A stretch of DNA of 64,000 bases from Nocardia anaemiae NBRC 100462 (GTDB lineage Bacteria > Actinomycetota > Actinomycetes > Mycobacteriales > Mycobacteriaceae). The stretch's first letter is position 1. Every line of letters starts with the position of its first letter. The translations under genes were made by a program, and so were the position numbers. Shown here piece after piece: positions 45,728 through 55,099 of the stretch. The notes under the pieces are model-generated. The model was not told where the DNA came from. It saw nothing but the letters and a program-made list of their open reading frames with translations, and did not search any database. The DNA lies in NCBI RefSeq assembly GCF_001612725.1, contig NZ_BDAZ01000012.1, forward strand, positions 1 to 64,000. The letters run 5' to 3'.

Positions 45728-46816
45728 TTGGGATCCGGTGCGGTGGGTTCTGAGATGCGGGATGGACATACACCCCAAGTGGTGATGGTGACCGGTGCCA
45801 GCCGATTCTTCGGCGGCAACGTGGTCGCGCGTTTGGCCCAGGATCAGAACATCGAACGCATCCTGGCCGTCGACACCATGACCCCTGGTCGCGAGCTGCA
45901 ACGGCGCATGGGCCGCGCCGAATTCGTTCGCGCCGATATTCGAAATCCATTGATCCGCAAGGTGATCGGCGGCAATGCGGTCGACACCGTTGTGCATGCC
46001 GCGATGCTCACCCATCCACCGGCCGGTGGCGGCCGGGCGGTGATGAAGGATCTCAACGTGCTCGGCGCGATGCAGCTGCTCGCGGTCTGTCAGAAATCGC
46101 CCTCTGTTCGGCGCGTGGTGGTGCGCTCGACCTCCGCGGTCTACGGATGCAGCGCGAAGGACCCCGCCAAATTCACCGAAGAAATGAGCGCGCGAACCCC
46201 ACCGAGTGGTTGGTTTGCCCGCGACATGATCGAAATCGAAGGATTCGTCCGCGGACTCGCGCGGCGGCGTCCCGATATCGCCGCTTCCATTTTGCGTTTG
46301 GCGCCCATTGTCGGCCCGCGATTGGCCGGGCGCGGTGTGCAGTATCTGCGTTCACCGGTCGCGCCGACGGTGTTGGGCCGCGATGCCAGATTGCAGTTGC
46401 TGCACGAGGAGGATGCCATCGCCGCGATGGCGCACGCGGCACGGCAGGCACCCGGTGGCACCTACAACATCGCCGGGGACGGCGCACTGGTGTTATCGCA
46501 GGCGATCCGGCGTGCGGGCCGGATCGAGCTGCCGATCCCATGGTTGGTCTTCCGCACCGCGGGCCGCGCGCTCATGGGCCCGATCATGCGCGATTTCACC
46601 AGTGAGCAGATCGACTATTTCCATTTCGGCTGTGGCTTGGACACCACCCGCATGCGCACCGAACTCGGGTTCGTCCCACGCTGGACGACGGTGCAGGCAT
46701 TCGACGACTTCATCGGGGGCGCAGCGTCGCGGCCCGTCATCGATCCAGCGTGGATCGATGCCGCAGAACATAAACTGCTCGGCCTGCTCGGGGCCGGTAC
46801 GGGAGCACATACATGA
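45728..46816 (+). CDS. NAD-dependent epimerase/dehydratase (GalE2-like, Rv0501)
   Basis: 362-residue extended-SDR-like protein: QVVMVTGASRFFGGNVVARL at the nucleotide site, an acidic end of strand 2 (LAVDTMTPG), VDTVVHAAML, VVVRSTSAVYG and a C-terminal region with LLHEEDAIAAMAHAA and YNIAGDGALVLSQAI. The canonical YxxxK is replaced around WFARDMIEIEGF, so activity may be lost or altered. The TTG at 45728 is taken because GGGGG lies 9 nt upstream and CAGAAT (45707-45712) further up; GTG 45743 or ATG 45755 are possible. It is coupled (ATGA) to the acyltransferase gene. Confidence 0.82.
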   Translation: MGSGAVGSEMRDGHTPQVVMVTGASRFFGGNVVARLAQDQNIERILAVDTMTPGRELQRRMGRAEFVRADIRNPLIRKVIGGNAVDTVVHAAMLTHPPAGGGRAVMKDLNVLGAMQLLAVCQKSPSVRRVVVRSTSAVYGCSAKDPAKFTEEMSARTPPSGWFARDMIEIEGFVRGLARRRPDIAASILRLAPIVGPRLAGRGVQYLRSPVAPTVLGRDARLQLLHEEDAIAAMAHAARQAPGGTYNIAGDGALVLSQAIRRAGRIELPIPWLVFRTAGRALMGPIMRDFTSEQIDYFHFGCGLDTTRMRTELGFVPRWTTVQAFDDFIGGAASRPVIDPAWIDAAEHKLLGLLGAGTGAHT

Positions 46817-47844
46817 ATGACGTAGCCAAAGTCATCCAACTCCACGATCTGAATATCGAAACCCGCCAGCGGAGCACCCCGCGGCGCTGGCCGGAGCCGC
46901 TGACCGGCGAGGTTACGCCGACCAAGGTGGTGACGTCGCTGACCGAACGTCTGGCGGCCGCCGAACCCCCGGCGCCGCGTTCGGTATCGGAGATGCTGCG
47001 CGGCGCCATCGGCAAGCAGATCCGCACCACCGCGGATTTCGCGCGCCGTCGGCTCACCGGCGACTATCAGATCGACGAATTCGGCTTCGATGAGCATCTG
47101 CTCGAATCGTTGATCCTGCCCGCGCTGCGCCCGCTCTCGGATTACTGGTTCCGGGTGCAGGTCAGCGGCATCGAGAACATTCCGGAGGCGGGCGGCGCCC
47201 TGATCGTCGCGAACCACGCGGGCACCATCCCGCTCGACGGGCTGATGCTGCAGTTGGCGATCCACGACCGGCATCCGAAGGAACGCGCACTACGCTTGCT
47301 AGCCGCTGATCTCGTCTTCGAGACGCCAGTGCTCGGGGTGCTCGCGCGCAAGGCCGGACATACCCTGGCCTGCCATCCGGATGCCGAAAGGCTTTTGCGC
47401 GCAGGTGAATTGACCGGTGTGTTCCCGGAGGGCTTCAAGGGCGTCGGCAAGCAGTTCACCGACCGCTACAAGCTGCAGCGCTTCGGTCGCGGTGGATTCG
47501 TCGCGGCGGCGGTGCGCACCGGAACGCCGATCATCCCGTGCTCGATCGTCGGCTCGGAGGAGATCTACCCGAAGCTGGCCGATATCAAGCCGCTGGCCCG
47601 GCTGCTCAATCTTCCGTACTTCCCGGTGACGCCGCTGTTTCCGCATCTGGGTCCGCTCGGTGCGCTGCCGCTGCCGTCGAAGTGGTACATCGAATTCGGC
47701 GAGCCCATCGCGACTACCGGCTACGAGGCCGAGGACGCGGACGATCCGATGACCATGTTCGAGGTCACCGACCAGGTCCGCGAAACCATTCAGCAGACCC
47801 TCTACAAGCTGCTCACCAAGCGCCGCAACCCGTTCACGGGCTAA
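46813..47844 (+). CDS. PlsC-type lysophospholipid acyltransferase-like protein (Rv0502)
   Basis: 343-residue acyltransferase: after ~110 N-terminal residues the 1-acylglycerol-phosphate acyltransferase domain shows block [10 protein letters not shown] (NHx4D), block [13 protein letters not shown] and block IV-like [17 protein letters not shown], followed by [22 protein letters not shown]. It probably acylates a glycerophospho- or glycolipid at the membrane. Start overlaps the epimerase-like gene stop (ATGA). It ends in a stop shared with the convergent HAD gene (47841-47844). Confidence 0.88.
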   Translation: MNDVAKVIQLHDLNIETRQRSTPRRWPEPLTGEVTPTKVVTSLTERLAAAEPPAPRSVSEMLRGAIGKQIRTTADFARRRLTGDYQIDEFGFDEHLLESLILPALRPLSDYWFRVQVSGIENIPEAGGALIVANHAGTIPLDGLMLQLAIHDRHPKERALRLLAADLVFETPVLGVLARKAGHTLACHPDAERLLRAGELTGVFPEGFKGVGKQFTDRYKLQRFGRGGFVAAAVRTGTPIIPCSIVGSEEIYPKLADIKPLARLLNLPYFPVTPLFPHLGPLGALPLPSKWYIEFGEPIATTGYEAEDADDPMTMFEVTDQVRETIQQTLYKLLTKRRNPFTG

Positions 47845-48905
47845 TGCTCGCGGCGCCGGGTGACCGCCGCGGCGACCGCGCCACCGGCGGCGCCGAGTGC
47901 CAGCGCGGTCGGCACGCCGATTTTGGCCGCCTTGCGTCCGGTGCGGAAATCACGGATCTCCCAGCCGCGATTCTTGGCCACCTCGCGTAGGTCCGAATCC
48001 GGATTGATCGCCACCGCGGTGCCGACCAGGGACAGCATCGGCACATCGTTGTGGCTGTCGGAGTAGGCCGTACAACGCTTGAGGTTCAAGCCCTCTCGGA
48101 TCGCCAGCGTGCGTACCGCGTGCGCCTTGCCGAGGCCGTGCAGAATGTCGCCGACCAGTCGTCCGGTGAACTTTCCGTCGACGCTCTCGGCGACCGTGCC
48201 CAGCGCGCCGGTCAGTCCGAGCCGCTTCGCGATCACCTGCGCCAGCTCCACCGGCGTCGCGGTCACCAGCCAGACCTGCTGTCCCGCGTCCAGGTGCATC
48301 TGCGCCAAAGCCCTTGTGCCCGGCCAGATCTTGTCGGCGATGATCTCGTCGTAGATCTCCTCGCCGAGGGCGGCCAGTTCGGCGGTCGGGCGACCGGCGA
48401 TGAATGCCAGTGCCTTCTCCCGGCCCGCGGCCATATCGGTGCTGTTCTCCTTGCCGGTGACCCGGAATTTCACCTGCTTCCAGGCGACGTCCACTAGATC
48501 TGAGGTCTTGAAGTATTTGCGCGCGGCCAGGCCTCGGGCGAAATGCACGATCGAGGCGCCCTGCACCATGGTGTTGTCGACATCGAAGAATGCGGCCGCG
48601 GTCAGGTCACGCGGCACCTCGGGCCCGGCGGCCTCGATATCGGCTTCGGCGAGTTCGGCATCGTGCAGCGACAGCGCCGCCTCGGCACTGGCCTCACCGG
48701 CCAGATTGGCCCGCAGCTCTTCCTCGCTCGGGCCGAAGGGGCTGCGAGAGATGCGCGCGAGCTGGTCCTGCAGACCCTGGCCGAGTCGACCCTGATTCCA
48801 CCGCACCGGAAACTCACCGAATCGTCCCGCGATGAAACCAGCCCTTGCCACCTTCGATCGTTCCGGCACCAGTACCTCCGCCCGTCGCGCGAACCACAAC
48901 CACAT
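47841..48905 (-). CDS. HAD-IB family phosphatase (SerB-like)
   Basis: 354-residue protein with an N-terminal ~95-residue helical region ([25 protein letters not shown]) and a HAD-IB phosphatase domain: motif [14 protein letters not shown] (DxDxT), motif II VTATP, and motif [20 protein letters not shown]. The C-terminus has an Ala-rich hydrophobic helix ([19 protein letters not shown]) that may anchor it to the membrane. Members resemble phosphoserine phosphatase, but many in actinobacteria act on lipids. The ATG at 48905 is uncertain; GTG 48869 would remove 12 residues. Confidence 0.85.
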   Translation of the reverse strand: MWLWFARRAEVLVPERSKVARAGFIAGRFGEFPVRWNQGRLGQGLQDQLARISRSPFGPSEEELRANLAGEASAEAALSLHDAELAEADIEAAGPEVPRDLTAAAFFDVDNTMVQGASIVHFARGLAARKYFKTSDLVDVAWKQVKFRVTGKENSTDMAAGREKALAFIAGRPTAELAALGEEIYDEIIADKIWPGTRALAQMHLDAGQQVWLVTATPVELAQVIAKRLGLTGALGTVAESVDGKFTGRLVGDILHGLGKAHAVRTLAIREGLNLKRCTAYSDSHNDVPMLSLVGTAVAINPDSDLREVAKNRGWEIRDFRTGRKAAKIGVPTALALGAAGGAVAAAVTRRREH

Positions 48906-48980
48906 TAGCTGGCCGCGGTGACAGTTAAGGCAGTACCGCGCGCTCCGATCGGGGCGTGGCGAGGGGATTTAATATCGGCC

Positions 48981-49241
48981 ATGACCAATCCCACACATTC
49001 GGTGACGCTGTTGACGAGATCGGGCTGCGGGCTCTGTGTCATCGCGCTCGAGCAACTCCGGGCGATCTGCGCCGATTTCGATATCGAACCGGCGACCGTC
49101 GATGTCGACGAAGCCGCCGGAACCGACCCTGGCCTGCGCGCGGAGTACGGCGACCGGCTTCCCGTCGTGCTTTTGGACGGCCGTGAGCACAGCTATTTCG
49201 ATGTCGACGAGCGCCGATTGCGGGCCGACTTGACTCGCTGA
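48981..49241 (+). CDS. Glutaredoxin-like thiol-redox protein (Rv0508)
   Basis: 86-residue thioredoxin-fold protein of the DUF836/glutaredoxin-like family with a CxxC motif in LLTRSGCGLCVIALEQL, followed by the strand ATVDVDEAAGTDPGL and the cis-Pro segment GDRLPVVLLDG. ATG at 48981 follows an AT-rich TAATAT element; an in-frame GTG at 48918 would add 21 residues. It is divergent from the HAD gene and precedes rex, suiting a thiol-disulfide function that could use mycothiol. Confidence 0.85.
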   Translation: MTNPTHSVTLLTRSGCGLCVIALEQLRAICADFDIEPATVDVDEAAGTDPGLRAEYGDRLPVVLLDGREHSYFDVDERRLRADLTR

Positions 49242-49312
49242 GCGATTGCTGATCCGGCCCGATTCCGCCGCGCTGCTGGTCGCGGCGGAAAATGAGGCCA
49301 AATTCACCGACT

Positions 49313-49341
49313 TTGTGAAGGGCTGCACAAGCGGTTACGGT
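49313..49341 (+). promoter_or_regulatory. rex-hem promoter with overlapping Rex operator
   Basis: TTGTGAAGGGCTGCACAA (49313-49330) matches the Rex consensus TTGTGAA-N4-TTCACAA with a single mismatch. It overlaps a promoter made of -35 TTGTGA (49313-49318), a 17-bp spacer and -10 TACGGT (49336-49341). Transcription would begin near 49348. Rex binding here implies autoregulation and NADH control of the hem operon. Confidence 0.7.
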
Positions 49342-49492
49342 GGTGGCACGCGACCCGCTCGCCGAGGCTGCGGATCCACCGCGTAATGAACCCAGCATTC
49401 CGAATACTTCGACCATGGCACCGGACCGCCCCGGGCCCGAGGTCGAACGACGAACCGGACCTCGCCGGAGGCCGGAACGAGGAGCCGACGAC

Positions 49493-50317
49493 GTGACAGA
49501 GCAGCATGAGGCGCCGAACGGCGTCTCCGGCAGGGCTCTGCAGAAGGACATCCCGCAGGCCACCGTGGCGCGGCTGGCCACCTATCTCCGGGTCTTGGCC
49601 ATGTTGGCCGACGACGGTGTTGCCATCGTATCGAGTGAGGAACTGGCTGTCGCGGCGGGTGTCAATTCGGCCAAGTTGCGCAAGGACCTTTCCTTCCTCG
49701 GGCCCAACGGTGTTCGGGGTGTCGGCTATGACGTCGCCAAGTTGCGCACCAGGATCGAGGATGTGCTCGGGCTGTCGCAGGGACATCGGGTGGTACTGGT
49801 CGGCGCCGGAAATCTGGGGCGGGCCCTGGTGGGCTACGGCGGGTTCCGGCGGCGCGGTTTCACCGTGGTCGGCATGTTCGACAACCATCCCGAGGTGATC
49901 GGCCGCTCGGTCGCCGGTCTGGTGGTGCGCGATGTCGCCGATCTGGCCCCGGCCATCGATGCGTTGAAGCCGACCATCGCGGTGCTGACCGTGCCCGACG
50001 ACGCGGCTCAGGATGTCTGCGATCTGCTGGTCGCCTCCGGGATGCAGTCGATTCTGAGCTTTGCCCCGTGTGAGCTGACCGCACCGGAGACGGTGGAGGT
50101 GCGCCGGGTCGATCTGGCGGTCGAGTTGCAGATGCTGTCGTTCGAGACCGCACGCAATGCGCCGCCGCTGGCCGAGGTCGCGCACGCCGTTTCTTCCGGC
50201 CGCATCGCGCATCGCGCGCCCGCGCACACCGCTGCCGGACATCCGGCACTCAAGCACACGACGACCTCGCATTCGGCAACGGAGCCATCCAGCAAGGGAT
50301 CGGTGGTTACACCATGA
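49493..50317 (+). CDS. rex: Redox-sensing transcriptional repressor Rex
   Basis: 274-residue NADH/NAD+-sensing repressor. The N-terminal winged helix ([56 protein letters not shown]) and the Rossmann domain ([27 protein letters not shown]) are full length. A ~45-residue His/Thr-rich tail is extra. The GTG at 49493 is chosen because GAGGAG lies 8 nt before it; an in-frame GTG at 49340 falls within the -10 element and cannot be the start. The leader is ~145 nt. Its stop overlaps the hemA start (ATGA). M. tuberculosis has no rex at this site; Streptomyces has the same rex-hem order. Confidence 0.9.
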   Translation: MTEQHEAPNGVSGRALQKDIPQATVARLATYLRVLAMLADDGVAIVSSEELAVAAGVNSAKLRKDLSFLGPNGVRGVGYDVAKLRTRIEDVLGLSQGHRVVLVGAGNLGRALVGYGGFRRRGFTVVGMFDNHPEVIGRSVAGLVVRDVADLAPAIDALKPTIAVLTVPDDAAQDVCDLLVASGMQSILSFAPCELTAPETVEVRRVDLAVELQMLSFETARNAPPLAEVAHAVSSGRIAHRAPAHTAAGHPALKHTTTSHSATEPSSKGSVVTP

Positions 50318-51783
50318 GCGTTCTTTTGGTCGGGATTTCGCATCGCAGCGCACCCGTCTCGATCCTGGAGAAGGTCGCGATCACCGACGCGGACCGGCCG
50401 AAACTGATCGATCGACTGCTCACCTCCAGCCATGTGTCCGAGGCGATGATCGTCTCCACCTGCAACCGGGTCGAGGTCTACGCCGTGGTGGATGCCTTCC
50501 ACGGCGGTCTCGCCGAGGTCGGCGAACTGCTGACCAAACATTCCGGACTGCCGCTGCCGGACCTGACCAAGCACGCCTACGTCCGCTACAGCGAGGCCGC
50601 CGCCGAACACCTGTTCGCGGTGGCCAGCGGCCTGGATTCGATGGTGATCGGCGAGCAGCAGGTGCTCAGCCAGATCCGCGGCGCCTACGCCTCCGCCGAC
50701 GCCCAGCAGGCGGTCGGGCGGACCCTGCACGAACTCGCGCAGCACGCACTGCGCGTCGGCAAGCGGGTGCATTCGGAGACCGGTATCGACCGGGCCGGTG
50801 CGTCGGTGGTTTCGGTGGCCCTCGATCGGTCGCAGCAGGTGCTCGGCCCGCTCGCCGGGCAGACCGCCGTTGTGCTCGGTGCCGGGGCGATGGGCGGACT
50901 CGCGGTGGCGCATCTGTCGCGGGCGGGTATAGGCCGCATCATCGTGGTGAATCGCACGTCGGCCCGGGCCAAGCGGCTCGCCGCGACCGCGCGCAGTCAC
51001 GGTGTCGATGCGCATTCGATGGAACTGTCGCGCCTGACCGAGGCGATGGCGGCCGCGGATGTCGTCATCACCTGTACCGGCGCGGTCGGCGCGGTGGTGA
51101 CGCTGGCCGATACCCACCGCGCACTCGCTGAACGCGAGCGCGCCAGCCAGGTGGAACGGCCGTTGGTGTTCTGCGATCTCGGCCTGCCGCGCGATGTCGA
51201 ACACGCCGTCGCCGGACTGCCCGGTGTCACCGTCATCGATATCGAGACATTGCAGCGCGATCCGGCGGCCGGTGCGGCCGCCGACGATACCGCCGCCGCG
51301 CGCTCGATCGTCGCCGACGAACTCGCGAAATACCTTGCTGGCCAGCGCATGGCGGAGGTCACCCCGACCGTCGCCGCACTGCGCCAGCGGGCGGCCGAGG
51401 TGGTCGAGGCCGAATTGCTTCGCCTGGATTCCCGACTGCCCGGGCTGGCCCATCCGGAACGTGACGAGGTGGCGCGCACCGTCCGGCGCGTGGTGGACAA
51501 GTTGCTCCACGCGCCGACGGTGCGCGTCAAACAGTTGGCCTCCACCCCGGGCGGCGATACCTACGCCGAGGCGCTGCGAGAGCTGTTCGAGCTCAAACCC
51601 GGTGCGGCGCAAGCGGTCGCGGCTCCGATGGAGCTCAGTTCGATCAGCGACGAGCACACCGCGATCCGCTTCCTCGGCGATGTATCGGTCGACCCGCAAG
51701 CGATCGTCGGCGCCAGCGAGATCGCGCTGGCCGACGACTTCACCGCCGGACACCGCGGCGAAGAACAGGGGCAGACGGCATGA
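50314..51783 (+). CDS. hemA: Glutamyl-tRNA reductase HemA
   Basis: 489-residue enzyme that reduces glutamyl-tRNA(Glu) to glutamate-1-semialdehyde, the first committed step of tetrapyrrole synthesis by the C5 route. The catalytic cysteine motif [28 protein letters not shown], the NADPH-binding [16 protein letters not shown] and the C-terminal dimerisation helices are complete. HemL, the partner for the next step, is at 59992. Coupled to rex and hemC by ATGA overlaps on both sides, so all are expected to be co-regulated by Rex. Confidence 0.96.
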   Translation: MSVLLVGISHRSAPVSILEKVAITDADRPKLIDRLLTSSHVSEAMIVSTCNRVEVYAVVDAFHGGLAEVGELLTKHSGLPLPDLTKHAYVRYSEAAAEHLFAVASGLDSMVIGEQQVLSQIRGAYASADAQQAVGRTLHELAQHALRVGKRVHSETGIDRAGASVVSVALDRSQQVLGPLAGQTAVVLGAGAMGGLAVAHLSRAGIGRIIVVNRTSARAKRLAATARSHGVDAHSMELSRLTEAMAAADVVITCTGAVGAVVTLADTHRALAERERASQVERPLVFCDLGLPRDVEHAVAGLPGVTVIDIETLQRDPAAGAAADDTAAARSIVADELAKYLAGQRMAEVTPTVAALRQRAAEVVEAELLRLDSRLPGLAHPERDEVARTVRRVVDKLLHAPTVRVKQLASTPGGDTYAEALRELFELKPGAAQAVAAPMELSSISDEHTAIRFLGDVSVDPQAIVGASEIALADDFTAGHRGEEQGQTA

Positions 51784-52817
51784 CGGTTGTGCAGGAAGAG
51801 GACAACGTGACCGCAGGCAGCATTCGCGTGCCGTGGCGGATCGGCACCAGAGGCAGTTTGCTCGCCCTCACCCAGGCGGGCACCATCCGCGACAACCTGA
51901 TCGCGGCCGGACATGATGCGGAGCTGGTGGTCGTCAAGACCCCCGGCGATCTGTCCGCGGATCCGGTGCAGCAGATCGGTGTCGGCGTGTTCACCTCGGC
52001 CCTGCGCGACGAACTGGCCGCCGGGAATATCGATATCGCGGTGCATTCGTACAAAGACCTGCCGACCGCGCAGGACCCGCGCTTCACCATCGCCGCCATC
52101 CCGCCGCGTGAGGATCCGCGCGACGCACTGGTGGCGCGCGACGGTCTGGTGCTCGGTGAACTCCCCGCCGGTGCCAAGGTCGGCACCTCGGCGCCGCGCC
52201 GCGCGGCCCAATTGCGCGCGCTCGGGCTCGGTCTCGACATCGTGCCGCTGCGCGGCAACCTCGACACTCGGCTGCGCAAGGTCAGCGAGGGGGAGTTGGA
52301 CGCGGTCGTGGTGGCCAGGGCCGGACTGGCCAGAATCGGTCGGCTCGACGCGGTCACCGAGGCGCTGGAGCCGGTGCAGATGTTGCCCGCGCCCGCACAG
52401 GGTGCGTTGGCGGTCGAATGCCGCAGCGATGACAGCGAACTGATCAAGGCACTGACCGAACTCGACGATGCCGCGACCCGCGCGTCCGTCACTGCCGAAC
52501 GGTCGCTGCTGGCCGAACTGGAGGCCGGTTGCACCGTGCCGATCGGCGCGATCGCCGAAGTCGTCGAATCACTCGACGATGACGGCAGAATTGTCGACGA
52601 ACTCTCGTTGCGCGGTTGCGCGGCGGCCGTCGACGGCTCCGATGTATTGCGAGCCTCTGTGGTCGGCGCTCCGGAGCGCGCCGCGGAGCTCGGCCGCGAG
52701 TTGGCACGGGAACTGCTCGATCTGGGCGCCCGTGAGTTGCTCAGCACGCCGGAAGCAGCGGATAACCCGCCTGCCACTGACTTTTCCAATTCCAGCCCAA
52801 TGGAGAACAGCCAATGA
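51780..52817 (+). CDS. hemC: Porphobilinogen deaminase (hydroxymethylbilane synthase) HemC
   Basis: 345-residue enzyme that joins four porphobilinogens into hydroxymethylbilane. [14 protein letters not shown], the active-site [34 protein letters not shown] and the dipyrromethane-cofactor cysteine in [12 protein letters not shown] are present. The C-terminal ~20 residues (after ELLST) are variable, Asn/Ser/Pro-rich. ATG overlaps the hemA stop. Its own stop overlaps the start of the 26-codon MSERSER element rather than hemD directly. Confidence 0.95.
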   Translation: MTVVQEEDNVTAGSIRVPWRIGTRGSLLALTQAGTIRDNLIAAGHDAELVVVKTPGDLSADPVQQIGVGVFTSALRDELAAGNIDIAVHSYKDLPTAQDPRFTIAAIPPREDPRDALVARDGLVLGELPAGAKVGTSAPRRAAQLRALGLGLDIVPLRGNLDTRLRKVSEGELDAVVVARAGLARIGRLDAVTEALEPVQMLPAPAQGALAVECRSDDSELIKALTELDDAATRASVTAERSLLAELEAGCTVPIGAIAEVVESLDDDGRIVDELSLRGCAAAVDGSDVLRASVVGAPERAAELGRELARELLDLGARELLSTPEAADNPPATDFSNSSPMENSQ

Positions 52818-52894
52818 GCGAGCGCAGCGAGCGAATCAAAAGCACAGCGCCCCCGGCGATGTCCGTGCCGAGCGCTAGCGAGGTACGGGCATGA
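52814..52894 (+). repeat. MSERSER mini-ORF element inserted between hemC and hemD
   Basis: A complete 26-codon frame ([11 protein letters not shown]... ASEVRA) begins in an ATGA overlap with the hemC stop and ends in an ATGA overlap with the hemD start. The unit is bounded by ATGAGC at 52814 and 52891, so removing the 77 bp between them restores a direct hemC-hemD ATGA junction. GAGG sits 7 nt before the hemD ATG. ATGTCCGTGCC (52859-52869) can pair with GGTACGGGCAT (52882-52892) in RNA, with two G-U pairs, burying the hemD AU. It is homologous to the tandem units at 5680-5843. Confidence 0.8.
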
Positions 52895-54453
52895 GCCGAG
52901 CACACAAGAAGCATCCAGGTCGGATCCTGTTTGTCGGGTCGGGGCCCGGCGACGCGGCACTGCTGACAGTGCGTGCGCGCGAGGTGCTGGAGCGGGCGAC
53001 ATTGGCATTCACCGATCCAGACGTCGACAAGGGCGTGCTCGCCCTGATCGGTCTCGCGGTCGAGCCGGGCGAGGACGGTGAGCGTCCGGTGGACGTGCGG
53101 CCCGCGCTCGGCGACCCCGCCGAGGTGGCCAAGACGCTGATCGCCGAGGCCCGTGCTGGGCACGACGTGGTCCGCGTGGTCGCGGGTGATCCGCTGACGA
53201 CCGATTCGGTGATCGCCGAGGTCAATGCGGTGACGCGTTCACATATGGTCTTCGAGGTGCTGCCGGGGCTGCCCAATGGTTCCGCGGTGCCGAGTTTCGC
53301 AGGTATCGCGCTCGGCTCCGGGCACACCGAGGCCGATGTGCGCGGTGAGGTCGACTGGGCGGCGCTGGCCGCCGCGCCCGGCCCGCTGGTGCTGTCGGCG
53401 ACCTCGGGTCATCTGGCCGAGACCGCGAGCGCGCTGGTCGAACACGGTATGGCCCCGCAGACCCCGGTCGCGGTGACGGTGCGCGGCACCACCCGCCAGC
53501 AGCGCACCATCGAGGCCACCCTGGCCACGCTCAACAGCGCGGCCTCCGAATTGGTCGGTCCACTGGTGGTGACCATCGGCAAGGTGGTCGCGCAGCGGTC
53601 GAAGATGTCGTGGTGGGAGTCGCGGGCACTGTACGGCTGGACCGTGCTGGTGCCGCGCACCAAGGATCAGGCCGCCGAGATGAGCGAGCGGCTGGTCACC
53701 CACGGTGCCATTCCGATGGAGGTGCCGACCATCGCGGTCGAGCCGCCGCGCAGTCCGGCGCAGATGGAGCGCGCGGTCAAGGGTTTGGTCGACGGCCGCT
53801 ACCAGTGGGTGGTGTTCACCTCCACCAATGCGGTACGCGCGGTCTGGGAGAAGTTCGCCGAATTCGGTTTGGACGCACGGGCCTTCTCCGGCGTGAAGAT
53901 CGCCTGCGTCGGTGAGGCCACCGCGGATAAGGTGCGCTCGTTCGGCATCAACCCGGAGCTGGTGCCGAGCGGTGAACAGTCCTCTGAGGGCCTGCTCGCC
54001 GACTTCCCGCCCTACGACGACGTTTTCGACCCGGTGAACCGAGTCCTTTTGCCGCGCGCGGACATTGCCACCGAAACCCTGGCCGAAGGTCTGCGCGACC
54101 GCGGCTGGGAAATCGATGACGTGACGGCCTACCGCACGGTGCGCGCCTCGCCGCCGCCCGCCGAGACCCGCGAGATGATCAAGACCGGTGGCTTCGACGC
54201 GGTGCTGTTCACCTCGTCGTCCACGGTCCGCAATCTGGTCGGTATCGCGGGTAAGCCGCACGCGCGCACCATCGTTGCGTGCATCGGCCCGAAGACCGCC
54301 GAGACGGCCATCGAATTCGGCCTGCGCGTGGATGTGCAGCCTGAGGTCGCCCAGGTCGGTCCCCTGGTCGAGGCACTGGCCGAGCATGCGGCCAGGCTGC
54401 GCGCCGAGGGCCTGCTGCCCCCGCCGCGCAAGAAGAGCCGCCGCAGCCGCTAG
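52891..54453 (+). CDS. hemD: Bifunctional uroporphyrinogen-III methyltransferase-like / uroporphyrinogen-III synthase
   Basis: 520-residue fusion. The N-terminal ~240 residues resemble a SUMT (CobA/CysG-type) methyltransferase (ILFVGSGPGDAALLTVRAREVL, VVAGDPL, LPGLPNGSAVPSFAGI), but the GDP motif region is degenerate compared with active enzymes, so methylation is uncertain. The C-terminal ~260 residues are uroporphyrinogen-III synthase (GWTVLVPRTKDQAAEMSERL, WVVFTSTNAVRAVWEKF, ACVGEATADKV, VLFTSSSTVRNLVGI, ACIGPKTAE), closing the tetrapyrrole ring. Basic tail KKSRRSR. Translation depends on coupling through the inserted MSERSER element. A 13-bp hairpin terminator follows. Confidence 0.92.
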   Translation: MSRAHKKHPGRILFVGSGPGDAALLTVRAREVLERATLAFTDPDVDKGVLALIGLAVEPGEDGERPVDVRPALGDPAEVAKTLIAEARAGHDVVRVVAGDPLTTDSVIAEVNAVTRSHMVFEVLPGLPNGSAVPSFAGIALGSGHTEADVRGEVDWAALAAAPGPLVLSATSGHLAETASALVEHGMAPQTPVAVTVRGTTRQQRTIEATLATLNSAASELVGPLVVTIGKVVAQRSKMSWWESRALYGWTVLVPRTKDQAAEMSERLVTHGAIPMEVPTIAVEPPRSPAQMERAVKGLVDGRYQWVVFTSTNAVRAVWEKFAEFGLDARAFSGVKIACVGEATADKVRSFGINPELVPSGEQSSEGLLADFPPYDDVFDPVNRVLLPRADIATETLAEGLRDRGWEIDDVTAYRTVRASPPPAETREMIKTGGFDAVLFTSSSTVRNLVGIAGKPHARTIVACIGPKTAETAIEFGLRVDVQPEVAQVGPLVEALAEHAARLRAEGLLPPPRKKSRRSR

Positions 54454-54469
54454 ATATCCGTCGGCCTAC

Positions 54470-54511
54470 CCGGTTGGGCGGCGAAAGCGTCGCTCTCCGC
54501 CGCCCAACCGG
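54470..54511. terminator. Hairpin terminator after hemD
   Basis: CCGGTTGGGCGGC (54470-54482) pairs exactly with GCCGCCCAACCGG (54499-54511) around a 16-nt loop. It ends the rex-hemACD operon and serves the convergent small gene. Confidence 0.8.
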
Positions 54512-54539
54512 AGCCGCCGCAACCGTCGAGCTCCGTTGA

Positions 54540-54818
54540 TCAGCGGCTGTAGCGCATCAGGGTCCGCACCAGACGGCAGGTGGTGTCGGACGGCGGGCGG
54601 ATATCGATGAGTTCGGCTGTGCGCCGGATCCTTTCGTTACTGGCCTGGCTCGGCAGATAGATACCGGAATCCAGCAGGGCGATGGTCAGCCGCATCGCCT
54701 TGAGTCGCCGATTGTGCGAGATGTACCACTTGCGCGGTCGCCCGGCGGGTAGCGGCCGCTTCTGCAGCGGAACATAGGGCCGATCGATAACCTTCGACTT
54801 CGGTGCGGTGTTTGGCAC
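54540..54818 (-). CDS. Small basic hypothetical protein
   Basis: 92-residue basic protein I cannot assign (PKSKVIDRPYVPLQKRPLPA, GRPRKWYISHNRRLKAMRLTIA, ending RTLMRYSR). The GTG at 54818 has a good GGGAGGA 7 nt upstream, which supports it being a gene. No signal peptide or membrane segment is visible. It is convergent with hemD. The 281 bp upstream (54819-55099) show no other gene. Confidence 0.65.
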   Translation of the reverse strand: MPNTAPKSKVIDRPYVPLQKRPLPAGRPRKWYISHNRRLKAMRLTIALLDSGIYLPSQASNERIRRTAELIDIRPPSDTTCRLVRTLMRYSR

Positions 54819-55099
54819 GGTGGCGTCCTCCCGTCGCGATCGGGAACCGGTGCGATTCCCTCGAACACGCCTTCGATTTTACTCCTGGCCACCGACAAAA
54901 ACGCCCGCTCACAAGGGCTTTCGCAGGCAACGGTCAACCGTGTTGTGATCCGGGCGCCCCGCGTTCGAGCCGAACACACCGGGTCTGCCTTGCCCGGCCG
55001 CGACACGGGTGTCCACGTGGGGGCAGGGCGATTTCGGCACCACGCGATGGTGCATCGCCTCGAGCATCTTGGTCACGCCCGCGACCCCGGCCGCCGCGT

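Noticed and set aside
49340..49492. Longer rex starting at GTG 49340
   Set aside because: The codon lies inside the -10 element; GAGGAG before GTG 49493 gives the natural start.
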